Shown here: positions 8,357-14,887 of the stretch, in pieces
How positions within the stretch are numbered: the first letter of the stretch is position 1
How the letters are laid out: each line of letters begins with the position of its first letter
Source: an uncultured Bacilli bacterium
GTDB taxonomy: Bacteria; Bacillota_I; Bacilli_A; RF39; UBA660
Direction of reading: 5' to 3'
DNA length: 35,433 bases
NCBI GenBank assembly: GCA_947623705.1
Contig: CANQHT010000002.1
Span: 1 to 35,433 of the forward strand
The notes under the pieces: generated by a model
Seen by the model: the letters and a program-made list of their open reading frames with translations, nothing else
Told to the model about the DNA's origin: nothing
Database searches by the model: none
Position numbers and translations under genes: made by a program

Positions 8357-9969
8357 TTTTTATCCCTTTTCTTTCTAATCTTTTTACTTAAATCTTTACC
8401 AAATATTTTATTAATGGCGTCTTTATTAATCGTGTAATAGATAACTAAGAAGACTATACCAATAATCGCCATTATAAATATTAATCTAAATCTACCATCT
8501 ACATTATTTATTATACCACAAGTTATTAAAGATAAAACAATCATAATTACATAACTAAATAATAATCTAGGCAATTTTTTCAATGTTTCTTTATATTCTA
8601 AATGATATTTATTTTTTAAAGCCACAAATGGAATAAATAAAGAAATTATATAACCAATTAAGGTAGCAGTTATCGTACCATAATAAGGATATAGACCTAA
8701 ATCATTAAAGATAAACATTAAAGGTAAATCTAATATTAAATTTAAACTTAAACCCAATAAAACGGATTTATAAATTAGTTTAGTTTCATTAAGACCTTGT
8801 AAACCATTACAAATCATAATATATAAAGCATCAACTGCCGCGATAATAATGGAATATCTTAAAATAGTTGTTCCTAAAGTACTTGGACTAATAAAGATTG
8901 CATAGACTTGGTTAGCAAATATACTCATAAATATCGCTAAAGGAAGAGCAATATATAAAAATATTTGAATGGTTTTATTAAATTTATCATTAATATCTTG
9001 ATAATCTTTTTGAGCTTTACTTTTAGCAAGAGTAGGCACTAAACTTAAGGCAATTCCGGTTGCAATACTAGTAATAATCGTATTCATTTTACTTATGTAG
9101 GTTGTAAACATGCCACTGATGGTCGTAATTTCAACTGGACTATATTTTAAATAATTTAAACCTCTTATTAATAAAGATAAATCGGTAATCGAATATAAGG
9201 AATTAGCCACATTAATAACAATAAAAGGAATGGCATATAATATGACTTTTTTAATAATTTTTTTCTTTTCATTTATTTTTAATTCTTTAGGTTTAGTCTT
9301 ATCCTTTTTAAGTTCCTTCATTTTAATAAATAGATAGATATACGCTACTAAAGCCCCAAGAAAAGCTCCGAAAACAGCAATACCTATGGTAAACTTTAAA
9401 CTTAAATGTAACATTTTATAACAAATGAAACTACCCATTAATATAACTATAACTCTCACTATTTGTTCAATTACTTGGCTAAAAGATGATGGAAACATAA
9501 AGCCACTACCTTGAAAGTATCCTCTTACAACAGACATCAAAGGCACTACTAAAATAGCAAAAGATACACATCGAATAACAAAAGCAATTTCCGGAATAGT
9601 ACTTAAAACGGAATCTTTAGTACCAACTAATATTTTAGCAATAGTGGGAGCAAATAAAAAACAAATTAGAAAAGATATAAGAGAGAAAATAAAAATAAAT
9701 TTTTGACTAGCTTTTAACATGTAATTTTTTTCATTTACTTTACCTAAAGAATTATATTCACTAGTAAGCTTACTAATAGCAAGAGGAATACCCGCAGTTG
9801 ATATAACTAAGAAAAAATTATAAATTTGATAAGCATAACCATATAATGCTCCACCTTCATAACCAACAATACTATGAAAAGGAGTTATATAAATAATTCC
9901 AATAAATTTTGAAATAAAGATTGCTAAAGTGGCAATTATTGCACCTTCAATAAAACCATTCTTTTTCAT
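8353..9969 (-). CDS. MurJ/SpoVB-type polysaccharide or lipid II flippase
   Basis: Member of the MVF/MOP exporter superfamily (MurJ, YtgP/Amj-type functional group, SpoVB), which flips undecaprenyl-linked cell-wall precursors. About 538 aa with roughly 14 hydrophobic segments and no soluble domain; the N-terminus (GFIEGAIIATLAIFISKFIG, then GGALYGYAYQIYNFFLVIST and AGIPLAISKLTSEYN) is typical of the SpoVB/YtgP branch. I place the start at the ATG at 9969 because AGGTG lies 6-7 nt upstream; an in-frame GTG at 9978 would put the binding site inside the gene. Coupled to lemA. Which lipid it flips cannot be decided; as the only flippase seen it could be the essential MurJ. Confidence 0.85.
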   Translation of the reverse strand: MKKNGFIEGAIIATLAIFISKFIGIIYITPFHSIVGYEGGALYGYAYQIYNFFLVISTAGIPLAISKLTSEYNSLGKVNEKNYMLKASQKFIFIFSLISFLICFLFAPTIAKILVGTKDSVLSTIPEIAFVIRCVSFAILVVPLMSVVRGYFQGSGFMFPSSFSQVIEQIVRVIVILMGSFICYKMLHLSLKFTIGIAVFGAFLGALVAYIYLFIKMKELKKDKTKPKELKINEKKKIIKKVILYAIPFIVINVANSLYSITDLSLLIRGLNYLKYSPVEITTISGMFTTYISKMNTIITSIATGIALSLVPTLAKSKAQKDYQDINDKFNKTIQIFLYIALPLAIFMSIFANQVYAIFISPSTLGTTILRYSIIIAAVDALYIMICNGLQGLNETKLIYKSVLLGLSLNLILDLPLMFIFNDLGLYPYYGTITATLIGYIISLFIPFVALKNKYHLEYKETLKKLPRLLFSYVIMIVLSLITCGIINNVDGRFRLIFIMAIIGIVFLVIYYTINKDAINKIFGKDLSKKIRKKRDKK

Positions 9970-9986
9970 CTTAATCACCTATAATT

Positions 9987-10015
9987 ATTATATTTTGAAT
10001 AAGCGTATTTTACAA
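9987..10015 (-). promoter_or_regulatory. Promoter of murJ-like gene
   Basis: On the minus strand: TTGTAA (10015-10010), a 17-bp spacer, TATAAT (9992-9987), followed by AGGTG and the ATG at 9969. Very good sigma-A match. Confidence 0.7.
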
Positions 10016-10048
10016 GAGCAAAAAAATAAAATTATGAAAGAGGTAATT

Positions 10049-10066
10049 TTTACAATATATTGTAAA
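10049..10066. promoter_or_regulatory. 18-bp perfect palindrome, candidate operator
   Basis: tttacaatatattgtaaa reads identically on both strands. It lies between two divergent promoters (9987-10015 minus; 10095-10123 plus), a position suited to a dimeric repressor. No cognate regulator is encoded next to it. Confidence 0.4.
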
Positions 10067-10094
10067 TAGAAAATGTAAAATATAAATTAAAAAG

Positions 10095-10123
10095 TTGTAT
10101 TCAAAAATAAATTATTGTACTAT
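10095..10123 (+). promoter_or_regulatory. Promoter of the two-gene membrane protein unit
   Basis: TTGTAT at 10095-10100, a 17-bp spacer and TACTAT at 10118-10123, ahead of the gene starting near 10150. The match is moderate. Confidence 0.5.
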
Positions 10124-10149
10124 GAATAGGTAAGGTAGGGATGATGATA

Positions 10150-10617
10150 ATGCTTCCAAATGACAATAATAATCAAAATAAAATAGTATTTGAAATTGGT
10201 AAAGGATTAAGAATATTTATGTTAGTGGTTTCTATAATATTTTTTATTCCTGCCATTGTATTTTTGATTCAAGCAATAAAAAATGCTAATATGGGTGAAC
10301 TTATTGGGGTATTAATTTTTGTAATATTGGCGTTAATTAGTTTATACTTATATTTATTATTTAATAAAAAAGTTGTATATGAAAATAATACTTTAACGAT
10401 TTATAATATTTTTGGTAAACATACTTCTATTAATGTTAAAGATATAAAACAAGCAATTGAAATGCCATTAGATGGAATGAAATTAATTTATGATGATAAT
10501 AAATATATTAAAATTGATGTACAAATGAATAACTATGCAAAGATTAAAGATATTTTAGAAAAAAACAATATATCTTATGAAGATAAAAATGGCAATAACG
10601 CTCCGAAGGGATGGTAA
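10150..10617 (+). CDS. Two-TM membrane protein with PH-like domain
   Basis: Unknown function. The ~155-aa product starts with a short polar segment, then two adjacent membrane helices (FMLVVSIIFFIPAIVFLIQA and IGVLIFVILALISLYLYLLF), then a soluble C-terminal region with short beta-strand pattern (VVYENNTLTIYNIFGKHTSINVKDI) like the bacterial PH (bPH/YcxB-type) fold. Three closely spaced start codons exist (ATG at 10141, 10144 and 10150); the AGGTAGGG run favours 10150. The protein at 21799-22395 has the same two-helix plus bPH-like layout but no obvious sequence identity. It overlaps or abuts the next gene. Confidence 0.7.
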   Translation: MLPNDNNNQNKIVFEIGKGLRIFMLVVSIIFFIPAIVFLIQAIKNANMGELIGVLIFVILALISLYLYLLFNKKVVYENNTLTIYNIFGKHTSINVKDIKQAIEMPLDGMKLIYDDNKYIKIDVQMNNYAKIKDILEKNNISYEDKNGNNAPKGW

Positions 10618-10622
10618 TAAAT

Positions 10623-11033
10623 ATGGGAAAATTTTGTTTATATTATAAGAAAAATGGTAATTCATTACTTGGTGATGTCTTAAAGGTAAAAATAGATGAT
10701 AATGAAACTTTTGAAGTTAATAAAAACGAAGTATATGTGGTAGAACTTACTAATGGAACTCATAATTTTAAAATGTATTATGAAGGCTGGTCTAGTGAAG
10801 AATTAGTTGGTTATATAGATGAAAATATAGAAATAAATGGAGATACATATTATATTTATAAAGATCCTAAAACCATATATGGAAAAGGTAGTTTAATAAG
10901 AAAAAATTCTAAAAGTCCTGAAGAATTTACTAAAAATGTTAAAAAATCTAATATAACTTCAGCAGTTTTAGGATTGTTATTTATTATATTATTGTTTATT
11001 ATTGTCATTGTATTAGAAATAGTCACTGAGTGA
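10623..11033 (+). CDS. Small C-terminally anchored membrane protein, unknown function
   Basis: I do not recognise a family. The ~136-aa protein has a soluble beta-rich N-terminal region (residues 1-80, alternating hydrophobic pattern around VYVVELTNGTHNFKMYYEGW) and a single C-terminal transmembrane helix (SAVLGLLFIILLFIIVIVLE), so it is probably tail-anchored with the domain in the cytosol. An alternative ATG at 10611 would overlap the upstream gene by 7 nt; GGATGG placed 9 nt before 10623 favours the later start. Cotranscribed with the preceding gene. Immediately downstream begins the split cwlD. Confidence 0.65.
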   Translation: MGKFCLYYKKNGNSLLGDVLKVKIDDNETFEVNKNEVYVVELTNGTHNFKMYYEGWSSEELVGYIDENIEINGDTYYIYKDPKTIYGKGSLIRKNSKSPEEFTKNVKKSNITSAVLGLLFIILLFIIVIVLEIVTE

Positions 11034-11084
11034 TTATTAAATTAATAATGGTATTTTTTAATTAAAAAATGTGTAAAATTAACT

Positions 11085-11258
11085 ATGAAAAGAAATTTTT
11101 ATGTTATTTTTACTTTTTTTATATGTACTTTAATTTTATATTCTTTAAAAGTGGAAGCCGTACTACCTTTGACCGGTAAAACTATTGTCATTGATGCGGG
11201 ACACGGGCGATACTCTTATACCAAGACAAATAAAATAAGTATGTTAGAGCTGAAATAA
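11085..11258 (+). pseudogene. cwlD: 5' fragment of cwlD-type N-acetylmuramoyl-L-alanine amidase, interrupted by the mobile element
   Basis: Residues 1-41 are the native start of an Amidase_3 enzyme: a signal/anchor segment (VIFTFFICTLILYSL), then LTGKTIVIDAGHG, in which H40 is the first zinc ligand. After the GHG codons the frame enters element DNA and stops after 16 foreign residues (57 aa total). Joining base 11206 to 20394 gives an uninterrupted 214-aa amidase (IDAGHGSKDVGTSYG...), close to the ~237 aa of B. subtilis CwlD. The ATG at 11085 has no ribosome binding site; a TAAAAT at 11074-11079 would place transcription start at the ATG, suggesting a leaderless message. The gene is inactive while the element is present. 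Confidence 0.88.
11193..11224 (+). repeat. attL: left junction and left terminal inverted repeat
   Basis: Chromosomal cwlD sequence gatgcggg (to 11200) is followed by core acacgg (11201-11206), then gc and the element arm gatactcttataccaa (11209-11224). The arm is the reverse complement, with one mismatch, of the right-end arm at 20368-20383. Confidence 0.85.
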
Positions 11259-11264
11259 TGCAAT

Positions 11265-11292
11265 AAAACGGTATTGAATATCGTTTTTTTTT
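11265..11292 (+). terminator. Terminator just inside the element's left end
   Basis: aaaacggtat (11265-11274) pairs with atatcgtttt (11278-11287) with G-U allowed, a 3-nt loop, then a run of T. It stops transcription entering from the cwlD promoter 7 nt after the truncated frame ends, insulating the element. Confidence 0.7.
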
Positions 11293-11336
11293 AAAATCGT
11301 GTTATAATTAAATAGAAAGATATAGAGGTGAATTTT

Positions 11337-11768
11337 ATGACATATGAAGAACAAAGAAAAGAAGCAATTTCTAGAATACAAGAATTAACAAAAAAATTTA
11401 ATCTTAATAATAATATGCTAGAATTTTTTCAAAACGGAAAAATTTACGGACTTGATTATGCAGATGTGGAAGATAAAAAGAAAGAAGATAGAAGTAAATT
11501 AATTTCTAATATTATAGAAAAGTGTCAAAAAGAATATAATTCAGTAGTTTACTATTTTAATATTGTTGATGTTAACTTTGAAGGGTATGATTTAGATATA
11601 TTAAGTATATTTTATGTTGGACAATATAAAGAAGATTGGGAAAATGAAAGACTATCAGAAAATAATGAGATGTATATACTAACTTATGACCTTAATACTC
11701 CAGAATATCCCGAGTTAGGTTTTGTAACAGTAACTTCCAAAGATGGAAACCTAATAAGAGCTTCATAA
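11337..11768 (+). CDS. Element accessory protein, paralogue of the protein at 13767
   Basis: 143 aa, soluble, function unknown. It begins TYEEQRKEAISRIQELTKKF, a helical Lys/Glu-rich segment, followed by a more globular part with EYNSVVYYFNIV and a C-terminal LGFVTVTSKDGNLIRAS. The protein at 13767-14195 aligns along its full length (QRKEAI, KFNLN/LFNLN, NGKI/LGKI, Y-N-S/A-V/L-VY). From memory, proteins with this N-terminus are common on conjugative elements of Clostridia, but I cannot verify a family. Start chosen at ATG 11337 with AGAGGTG 6 nt upstream rather than the GTG at 11328 that lies in that site. TATAAT at 11303-11308 is a likely -10 with no clear -35. Confidence 0.75.
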   Translation: MTYEEQRKEAISRIQELTKKFNLNNNMLEFFQNGKIYGLDYADVEDKKKEDRSKLISNIIEKCQKEYNSVVYYFNIVDVNFEGYDLDILSIFYVGQYKEDWENERLSENNEMYILTYDLNTPEYPELGFVTVTSKDGNLIRAS

Positions 11769-11774
11769 GAATTT

Positions 11775-11802
11775 AAAACGACTAGTAAATACTAATCGTT
11801 TT
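11775..11802. terminator. Bidirectional terminator between convergent genes
   Basis: 13-nt arms (11775-11787 and 11790-11802) pair at 12 of 13 positions, with A- and T-rich outer ends. Serves the accessory protein gene on the plus strand and the RHH gene on the minus strand, whose stop codon lies within it. Confidence 0.7.
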
Positions 11803-11998
11803 CTTTTTCGCCTCTAGTTTCTTTATTTTTAAGATTATCTAGGGCATACCTTATACATTGATTTATTAATTCATTTCTACTTACATCAATTTGTCCTGCA
11901 AGTTTGTCAATTTCTTCTAATGTTTCAATATCAATTCTTATTGTTGCAACTATTTTTTCGCTAGTTGTTGGTTTTTTATAAGGTTCAAATTCTTTCAT
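11792..11998 (-). CDS. Ribbon-helix-helix DNA-binding protein
   Basis: 68 aa with the RHH (CopG/Arc/MetJ) pattern: a beta strand KIVATIRID (about residues 14-22), helix ETLEEIDKLAGQ, turn IDVSRNELI and second helix NQCIRYALDN. Such proteins bind DNA as dimers, usually at short repeats, as repressors of plasmid copy number, toxin-antitoxin or transfer genes. The binding site before the ATG is AGAAAGGGCGG. Its promoter region faces the strong promoter of the three-hairpin RNA, with two direct repeats (12083-12105) between them, so autoregulation and control of that RNA are plausible. No partner toxin gene is adjacent. Confidence 0.82.
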   Translation of the reverse strand: MKEFEPYKKPTTSEKIVATIRIDIETLEEIDKLAGQIDVSRNELINQCIRYALDNLKNKETRGEKEND

Positions 11999-12082
11999 TT
12001 TAACCGCCCTTTCTACATATATATTGTAATAACTTTTAGAATTTATTCATATACTTAAATCTAGAAGCGACTATAGATTATA

Positions 12083-12105
12083 AAATATAATCATAAATAT
12101 AATCA
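12083..12105. repeat. Two 11-bp direct repeats, candidate RHH operator
   Basis: aaatataatca occurs at 12083-12093 and 12095-12105 (12-bp period), ending 8 bp before the -35 hexamer of the RNA promoter at 12114. The position suits a repressor or activator site. Confidence 0.4.
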
Positions 12106-12113
12106 AAAGTGTA

Positions 12114-12142
12114 TTGACAGCGAAAAATAACTATGTTAGAAT
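12114..12142 (+). promoter_or_regulatory. Strong promoter of the three-hairpin RNA
   Basis: Perfect -35 TTGACA (12114-12119), a 17-bp spacer and TAGAAT (12137-12142). It is the best promoter match inside the element and precedes no start codon at normal distance. Confidence 0.75.
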
Positions 12143-12148
12143 TATATT

Positions 12149-12258
12149 GTCGGTAATGAAGTGCTAAAATCCGACATTGTAGTAATTGTTGGTTGTAGTA
12201 TGTAGTTAAGCCAACAATAGCAGTATCGGAACACGGCAGTATCATGTGTTCCTTTTTT
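12149..12258 (+). ncRNA. Candidate structured RNA of about 110 nt (three hairpins)
   Basis: Predicted transcript start is about 12149, 6-7 nt after the -10. Hairpin 1: tgtcgg (12148-12153) with ccgaca (12171-12176), 17-nt loop. Hairpin 2: attgttggtt (12185-12194) with agccaacaat (12209-12218), one G-U, 14-nt loop. Hairpin 3: ggaacac (12228-12234) with gtgttcc (12246-12252), followed by six T. No open frame of plausible length starts with a binding site in it. It may be a free small RNA (for example a copy-number or transfer regulator) or a 5' leader that attenuates the lipoprotein gene starting at 12317, which has no obvious promoter of its own. I match it to no known RNA family. Confidence 0.65.
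12228..12258 (+). terminator. Intrinsic terminator ending the structured RNA
   Basis: 7-bp perfect stem (extendable by one G-U pair), 9-11-nt loop, then TTTTTTA. It lies 59 nt upstream of the lipoprotein ATG, so it is either the RNA's end or an attenuator. Confidence 0.75.
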
Positions 12259-12316
12259 ATTTGATACAAGCATTGTTAAAATGTTTGAACATAAATTTAA
12301 AATGAGAGGTGTTAAA

Positions 12317-13333
12317 ATGAAAAAATTAAAATGTTTAAGTTTAGTTATGTTAGTAGCTTTAATGTTAACTGGTTGTGGTGGAAAAGATAGTGTTAGTAAT
12401 CTTAATAGTCCCGAAAAAGTTGTTGCTCGTTATTGTGATATACTTGTTAATGGAAATTATGGTGATATATTAGATATTGCTGATTTACCAGAAAGCGAAT
12501 TTATAACAAAAGATATAATTAACGGAGCAAAAGCCAATTTTCGTGAAAGATTTTTAGAAGAAAATGAAGAGGCAATTTCTTGTACTTATACTATGGCAAC
12601 TGAAGATGATGAAAAAGTATCTTATAAACTTGTAATAAACGAAAGTAGTACTAAAACGTTAGATATTAAGAAAAGCAATAATAAAGCTATAATAGATGAT
12701 ATTTATGTAGAAGCTAATATTTATAGTCCTTTAGGTTCAAGTGTAACTGTGGACAATATAGATATTTCAAAATATAAGATTTCCGAAACTTCTAATATAT
12801 ATGATAATTCAGCTGTAGAACATTATACTATAACAGTATTAAGTGATTACAATTATAGTGTTAAATCATCACACCCATTACTTTCAACTTCTCAAGAAGC
12901 AAATTTTACTGATGATGAAGAAGGACTATTAGTATTCTTTTCATACTATGTTGGCTACAAAAACTCTCCAGAGAAAAATGGATATGGAGAAAATATGACT
13001 GAAATTACAATTAAAGAAAAATATTATAATGAAATTGAAAAATTCGTTGATGAAACTATTGTACCAATTATTAAAGATGTTTCTGATAATAAAGATATTA
13101 GTAAGTATAATCAATATTTTGTAGATGGTGATGCTACTATTTTATCTAACAAAATAAACCCAAAATATTTAAGTGATAGTTTCCCAATTGAAACGATTAG
13201 TTTATATGGCGAAAATAAAGTAGAAATATTAATTCGTTATGCACACTCATCTAGTAACGGTGGTAGCGACTTCCATTGCAATTTAATGATTATTAGAAAT
13301 GGTGATAATTGGAAAATTGAAAGTGTGAGATAG
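12317..13333 (+). CDS. Predicted lipoprotein encoded on the element
   Basis: 338 aa. The signal peptide MKKLKCLSLVMLVALMLTGC ends in a lipobox (LTGC), so the mature protein is lipid-anchored outside the membrane. The body looks like two small alpha/beta units: residues ~30-120 (SPEKVVARYCDILVNGNYGDI) and the C-terminal part ending MIIRNGDNWKIESVR recall NTF2-like domains seen in TcaA/DUF4878-type wall proteins; that resemblance is by eye only. Start ATG 12317 has GAGAGGTG 6 nt upstream; the earlier in-frame ATG at 12281 has none. Lipoproteins on conjugative elements can provide entry exclusion (YddJ of ICEBs1), which is one possibility here, not shown. Confidence 0.8.
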   Translation: MKKLKCLSLVMLVALMLTGCGGKDSVSNLNSPEKVVARYCDILVNGNYGDILDIADLPESEFITKDIINGAKANFRERFLEENEEAISCTYTMATEDDEKVSYKLVINESSTKTLDIKKSNNKAIIDDIYVEANIYSPLGSSVTVDNIDISKYKISETSNIYDNSAVEHYTITVLSDYNYSVKSSHPLLSTSQEANFTDDEEGLLVFFSYYVGYKNSPEKNGYGENMTEITIKEKYYNEIEKFVDETIVPIIKDVSDNKDISKYNQYFVDGDATILSNKINPKYLSDSFPIETISLYGENKVEILIRYAHSSSNGGSDFHCNLMIIRNGDNWKIESVR

Positions 13334-13421
13334 TACTATTAATAAATTATTATATGAGAACAATAGTAAAAGAAGTTAAACAAAACGAAGATATTTATAT
13401 TTTACATAGTATTATTGAATT

Positions 13422-13583
13422 ATGTATTTGCATTATATTGATAAAGTACCAAAAAGCATTGTTAAACGATTATATAATTTATATAAAGAAACACTTAAAG
13501 AAATAGAAAAAGATTACGAAGATTTAGACATTAAAGATTATGAAATTATAGAAAGAATTATATTTGAAGATAAAAAACATTAA
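13422..13583 (+). pseudogene. Small helical ORF, probably remnant of a frameshifted gene
   Basis: A 53-aa frame (MYLHYIDKVPKSIVKRLYN..., ending FEDKKH) without a ribosome binding site. Just upstream, in another frame, 13354-13424 encodes MRTIVKEVKQNEDIYILHSI without a binding site either. Read together with one frameshift near 13420 they would make one ~75-aa Lys/Glu-rich protein, suggesting a decayed gene. A terminator follows 6 nt after the stop. The stretch 13334-13421 otherwise shows nothing I can identify. Confidence 0.35.
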
Positions 13584-13589
13584 AAAAAG

Positions 13590-13633
13590 CAGAATGTTGG
13601 ATCATAAATAAATGTTCCAATGTTCTGTTTTTT
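13590..13633 (+). terminator. Intrinsic terminator
   Basis: 12-bp stem cagaatgttgga (13590-13601) with tccaatgttctg (13616-13627), two G-U pairs, 14-nt loop, then six T. It closes the lipoprotein transcript. Confidence 0.75.
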
Positions 13634-13658
13634 GAATTTACCTAAAATAATTTAAAAA

Positions 13659-13687
13659 ATACCATTTTAAATCTCTACAAATACCAT
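13659..13687. promoter_or_regulatory. Paired ATACCAT boxes upstream of the second accessory gene
   Basis: ATACCAT at 13659-13665 and 13681-13687, 22 bp apart start to start, in identical A/T-rich flanks (aaATACCATttt, aaATACCATatt). A TATGAT (-10) lies at 13695-13700 right after the second box. The same box pair with 21-bp spacing occurs upstream of the XRE gene, so these are candidate XRE operators. Confidence 0.5.
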
Positions 13688-13766
13688 ATTTAGTTATGAT
13701 ATCATTTACTCATCAACGAAATACTAGTTAATTGTTGAAAAAATAAATTTGAAAGGATATATTATT

Positions 13767-14195
13767 ATGAACGAAAAAAAACTTAAAGAAGCTCAAAGAA
13801 AAGAAGCAATTAAAAAATTAAAGAAATTAGAAAAATTATTCAATTTAAACCCAAAAGTGTTAGAAGATTTTGAATTAGGAAAAATTAATACTAGTTTATT
13901 TGACAAAATTGTTGAAACCCAAAACATAAAAAATCTTGATAAAATTATTACAGATTTTGAAAAAGAAAATAATGCATTAGTTTATCATTGTATAGGTGGT
14001 TACTTTAATTTAGTGTTTTTATTATTTGTCAACGAAGAATATCCTTCGCCATTGTATGATTTAGGTGATAAAAAATTTGCAATATTTTCTTATCGTACTA
14101 GTCTTACAAAAAATTGCACTTATTATAATATTATGGGTTTAGCAACTTTGGATAGTAATAAAGGAGTATTGACAGTAAAAAATTGGTTTTGCTGA
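13767..14195 (+). CDS. Element accessory protein, paralogue of the protein at 11337
   Basis: 142 aa, soluble, unknown function. The N-terminus LKEAQRKEAIKKLKKLEKLF is helical and very basic, followed by a globular part (ENNALVYHCIGGYF) with the same order of landmarks as the 143-aa protein at 11337. Similarity is clear in the first 40 residues and around the central VYH/VYY strand and weak elsewhere. Start ATG 13767 has GAAAGGA 9 nt upstream; the TTG at 13749 precedes that site and is rejected. The promoter contains paired ATACCAT boxes, so the XRE repressor may control it. Terminates in a strong bidirectional hairpin. Confidence 0.75.
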   Translation: MNEKKLKEAQRKEAIKKLKKLEKLFNLNPKVLEDFELGKINTSLFDKIVETQNIKNLDKIITDFEKENNALVYHCIGGYFNLVFLLFVNEEYPSPLYDLGDKKFAIFSYRTSLTKNCTYYNIMGLATLDSNKGVLTVKNWFC

Positions 14196-14200
14196 AAAAT

Positions 14201-14236
14201 AAAAAATTATAGATTTAAAGTGGTCTATAATTTTTT
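14201..14236. terminator. Bidirectional terminator between convergent genes
   Basis: 12-bp perfect stem aaaaaattatag (14201-14212) with ctataatttttt (14225-14236), 12-nt loop; serves the accessory gene (plus) and the XRE gene (minus). Confidence 0.75.
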
Positions 14237-14243
14237 TGAATAA

Positions 14244-14840
14244 TTAATTATTATCAATTCTTGTACAATTATAATTTGCAATTTTTACTGATGGAGATAC
14301 AATGATTTTATAATACTTCTCTCTTAAATTCTCAACTTCAAAATCAAATTCATCTTGTTGGATATCTCCATTATTCTTTTTTTGTTCTAATAATTTTTTG
14401 TTATAAAAGTATTCTAATAAATATTCATTTGTAGAAAAATTTAATATTAACATAGGGTCTTCCTTATCATCACATAACGGAAATTCAATATCAAAAATTT
14501 GTTCAAAAGCAATTTCGGCTGTAATTTCTTTTTCATTAATATAATCACTAATACCAAATAAATAATCTAAACTAACATTAAATTTTTTAGAAATTTTTAA
14601 TGCTTTATCTAATGTTAAGCCACTATTTCCTTTTTCAATAGAATATAATGTTTCAACACTAAAACCATTAATATCTTTTACAAAATCTTCAGCTTTCAGT
14701 CCTAAATTTTTTTGTAAAGCTTTTACACGATTTCTAGCAATTTCTTTTACTTCGGTATTTTCACTAAAATTGTCTGCTTTTTTTTCTTTGTCTTCATCAA
14801 ATATTTTTTGTATCTTTTCATCTCTTTTAATTTCTTTCAT
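14244..14840 (-). CDS. XRE-family transcriptional repressor of the element
   Basis: 198 aa. A ~30-residue charged N-terminal tail precedes a helix-turn-helix of the XRE/Cro-C1 type (about residues 35-98: EIARNRVKALQKNLGLKAED, then TLYSIEKGNSGLTLDKALKI and FNVSLDYLFGIS). The C-terminal ~100 residues are acidic and of unknown fold; there is no S24 LexA-type peptidase and no neighbouring ImmA metalloprotease, so induction must work differently from lambda CI or ICEBs1 ImmR/ImmA. It is transcribed away from the FtsK-rep operon, with shared intergenic DNA holding paired ATACCAT-type boxes, the usual layout of an element's master repressor. Binding site GAAAGGA before the ATG. Confidence 0.88.
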   Translation of the reverse strand: MKEIKRDEKIQKIFDEDKEKKADNFSENTEVKEIARNRVKALQKNLGLKAEDFVKDINGFSVETLYSIEKGNSGLTLDKALKISKKFNVSLDYLFGISDYINEKEITAEIAFEQIFDIEFPLCDDKEDPMLILNFSTNEYLLEYFYNKKLLEQKKNNGDIQQDEFDFEVENLREKYYKIIVSPSVKIANYNCTRIDNN

Positions 14841-14859
14841 AATTTTTCCTTTCTCATAA

Positions 14860-14887
14860 ATACCAAATTTTTTTAAATAAATACCAT
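14860..14887. promoter_or_regulatory. Paired ATACCA boxes in the XRE/transfer-operon intergenic region
   Basis: ATACCAA at 14860-14866 and ATACCAT at 14881-14887 (21-bp spacing, two helical turns) plus a degenerate TTTACCAT at 14902-14909. They sit between the leftward XRE gene and the rightward TATAAT at 14922 and match the boxes at 13659-13687. Confidence 0.5.

Noticed and set aside
12078..12269. 63-aa minus-strand frame over the RNA locus
   Set aside because: No binding site, overlaps the promoter and three hairpins of the candidate RNA, and its composition follows from the stems.
12261..12316. Antiterminator pairing gtatca (12239-12244) with tgatac (12261-12266)
   Set aside because: The downstream partner is transcribed only after the terminator's U-run, too late to influence termination in the usual way.
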